In this document: in pieces, positions 6,408 to 6,696 of the stretch
Numbering within the stretch: the stretch's first letter is position 1
How the letters are laid out: the number at the start of each line of letters is the position of its first letter
Assembly: GCA_021816565.1 (NCBI GenBank)
Contig: JAKAXN010000251.1
Span: 1 to 6,696, forward strand
Origin: Actinomycetes bacterium
Lineage (GTDB): Bacteria; Actinomycetota; Acidimicrobiia; Acidimicrobiales; Palsa-688
Reading direction: 5' to 3'
Length of the DNA: 6,696 nt
Notes under the pieces: generated by a model
What the model was told of the DNA's origin: nothing
The model's database searches: none
Seen by the model: the letters and a program-made list of their open reading frames with translations, nothing else
Program-made: the position numbers and the translations under genes

Positions 6408-6696
6408 CTACTTGCCCTCCAGGTGGGCGGCGTCCACCACGTCGGTGGCCGCGGTGGTGCGCTTGGTGGACAGGTCGAGCCCGCTGCCGGCGGCGACGCG
6501 GGCATCCTGGCCGCCGGCGGTCTGACCCGCGGCGGCCGCCGCCGTCTCCGCCCGCTTGCCATCGGCGGTCGCGTCGGCCGCCAGGTGGACCGGAGTGGCC
6601 TCGAGACCGACCGTCCGGCGCACCCGGCTGAGGGTGCCGTGGGGCGGGACCTCGTCGTCCAGGCGGCCCGACCGCAGATCCTCGATGAGGCCGTCG
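6408..6696 (-). CDS. nuoE: NADH-quinone oxidoreductase subunit E, C-terminal part (start is outside the window)
   Basis: This is an open frame of 95 codons that enters from the right edge and ends at a TAG (6410-6408), 2 nt before the nuoF start. Translated by hand, it opens with DGLIEDLRSGRLDDEVPPHG and then TLSRVRRTVGLEA. This resembles the segment after the thioredoxin-like [2Fe-2S] domain of actinobacterial NuoE, where a helix with LRSG leads to a proline-containing strand. The N1a cysteines would lie upstream and cannot be checked here. The last 60 or so residues are Ala/Thr/Asp/Gly-rich low complexity with no domain and end in HLEGK. NuoE would supply the N1a cluster and form the NADH dehydrogenase module with NuoF. 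The call rests on position immediately before nuoF plus the short conserved-looking stretch. Other identities are unlikely but cannot be excluded from this fragment alone. Confidence 0.85.
   Translation of the reverse strand, partial: DGLIEDLRSGRLDDEVPPHGTLSRVRRTVGLEATPVHLAADATADGKRAETAAAAAGQTAGGQDARVAAGSGLDLSTKRTTAATDVVDAAHLEGK
6415..6420 (-). promoter_or_regulatory. Ribosome binding site of nuoF
   Basis: On the minus strand the bases read GGAGGG, 9 nt before the GTG start of nuoF and inside the last codons of nuoE (Leu-Glu-Gly-Lys). Its position supports the GTG at 6405-6403, which has no competing ATG close by. Confidence 0.75.

Noticed and set aside
1..6696. Search for a mobile element, CRISPR array, RNA gene, terminator hairpin or novel system.
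   Set aside because: Essentially all bases are within the six nuo genes. I saw no direct-repeat arrays, tRNA-like or rRNA-like sequence, or U-tract terminators by eye, and no unexplained non-coding stretch longer than 2 nt.

Overview
The window is part of a bacterial respiratory complex I (NADH:quinone oxidoreductase, NDH-1) operon. Every gene lies on the minus strand, so transcription runs from high to low coordinates in the order nuoE (C-terminal part only), nuoF, nuoG, nuoH, nuoI, nuoJ (N-terminal part only). This is the usual order of the middle of a 14-gene nuoA-N cluster. The flanking genes (nuoA-D and the start of nuoE upstream, the rest of nuoJ and nuoK-N downstream) should lie outside the window.

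The DNA is very GC-rich with strong G/C bias at third codon positions. The proteins read like those of a high-GC actinobacterium. The motif variants in NuoF, NuoH and NuoJ make me lean toward Acidimicrobiia or a related lineage rather than Streptomyces or Mycobacterium. That placement is inference from memory and was not searched.

Layout: 6408-6696 is the Ala-rich tail of NuoE. 5068-6405 is NuoF (NADH/FMN/N3 cluster), 2229-5075 is NuoG (N1b, N5, N4 and N7 clusters), 1006-2229 is NuoH (membrane subunit, quinone site), 296-1009 is NuoI (N6a/N6b clusters), and 1-296 is the first 98 codons of NuoJ (membrane subunit). The only intergenic space is 2 nt between nuoE and nuoF. The other junctions overlap by 8 nt (F/G), 1 nt (G/H, TGATG), 4 nt (H/I, ATGA) and 1 nt (I/J, TGATG). 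There is therefore no room for internal promoters or terminators outside coding sequence, and I see none. Each complete gene and nuoJ has a recognisable Shine-Dalgarno sequence inside the end of the preceding gene.

Functionally, NuoE and NuoF oxidise NADH. Electrons pass through the iron-sulfur chain of NuoF, NuoG and NuoI to quinone at the NuoH/NuoB/NuoD interface, and NuoH and NuoJ belong to the proton-translocating membrane arm. All cluster ligands expected in the complete genes are present and every reading frame is intact, so this looks like a functional housekeeping locus.

I found no mobile elements, RNA genes, CRISPR arrays or unrecognised genes, and no evidence of a previously undescribed system. 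The findings are modest family-level oddities, chiefly a short insertion next to the fourth N3 cysteine in NuoF and low-complexity extensions in NuoG and NuoE.
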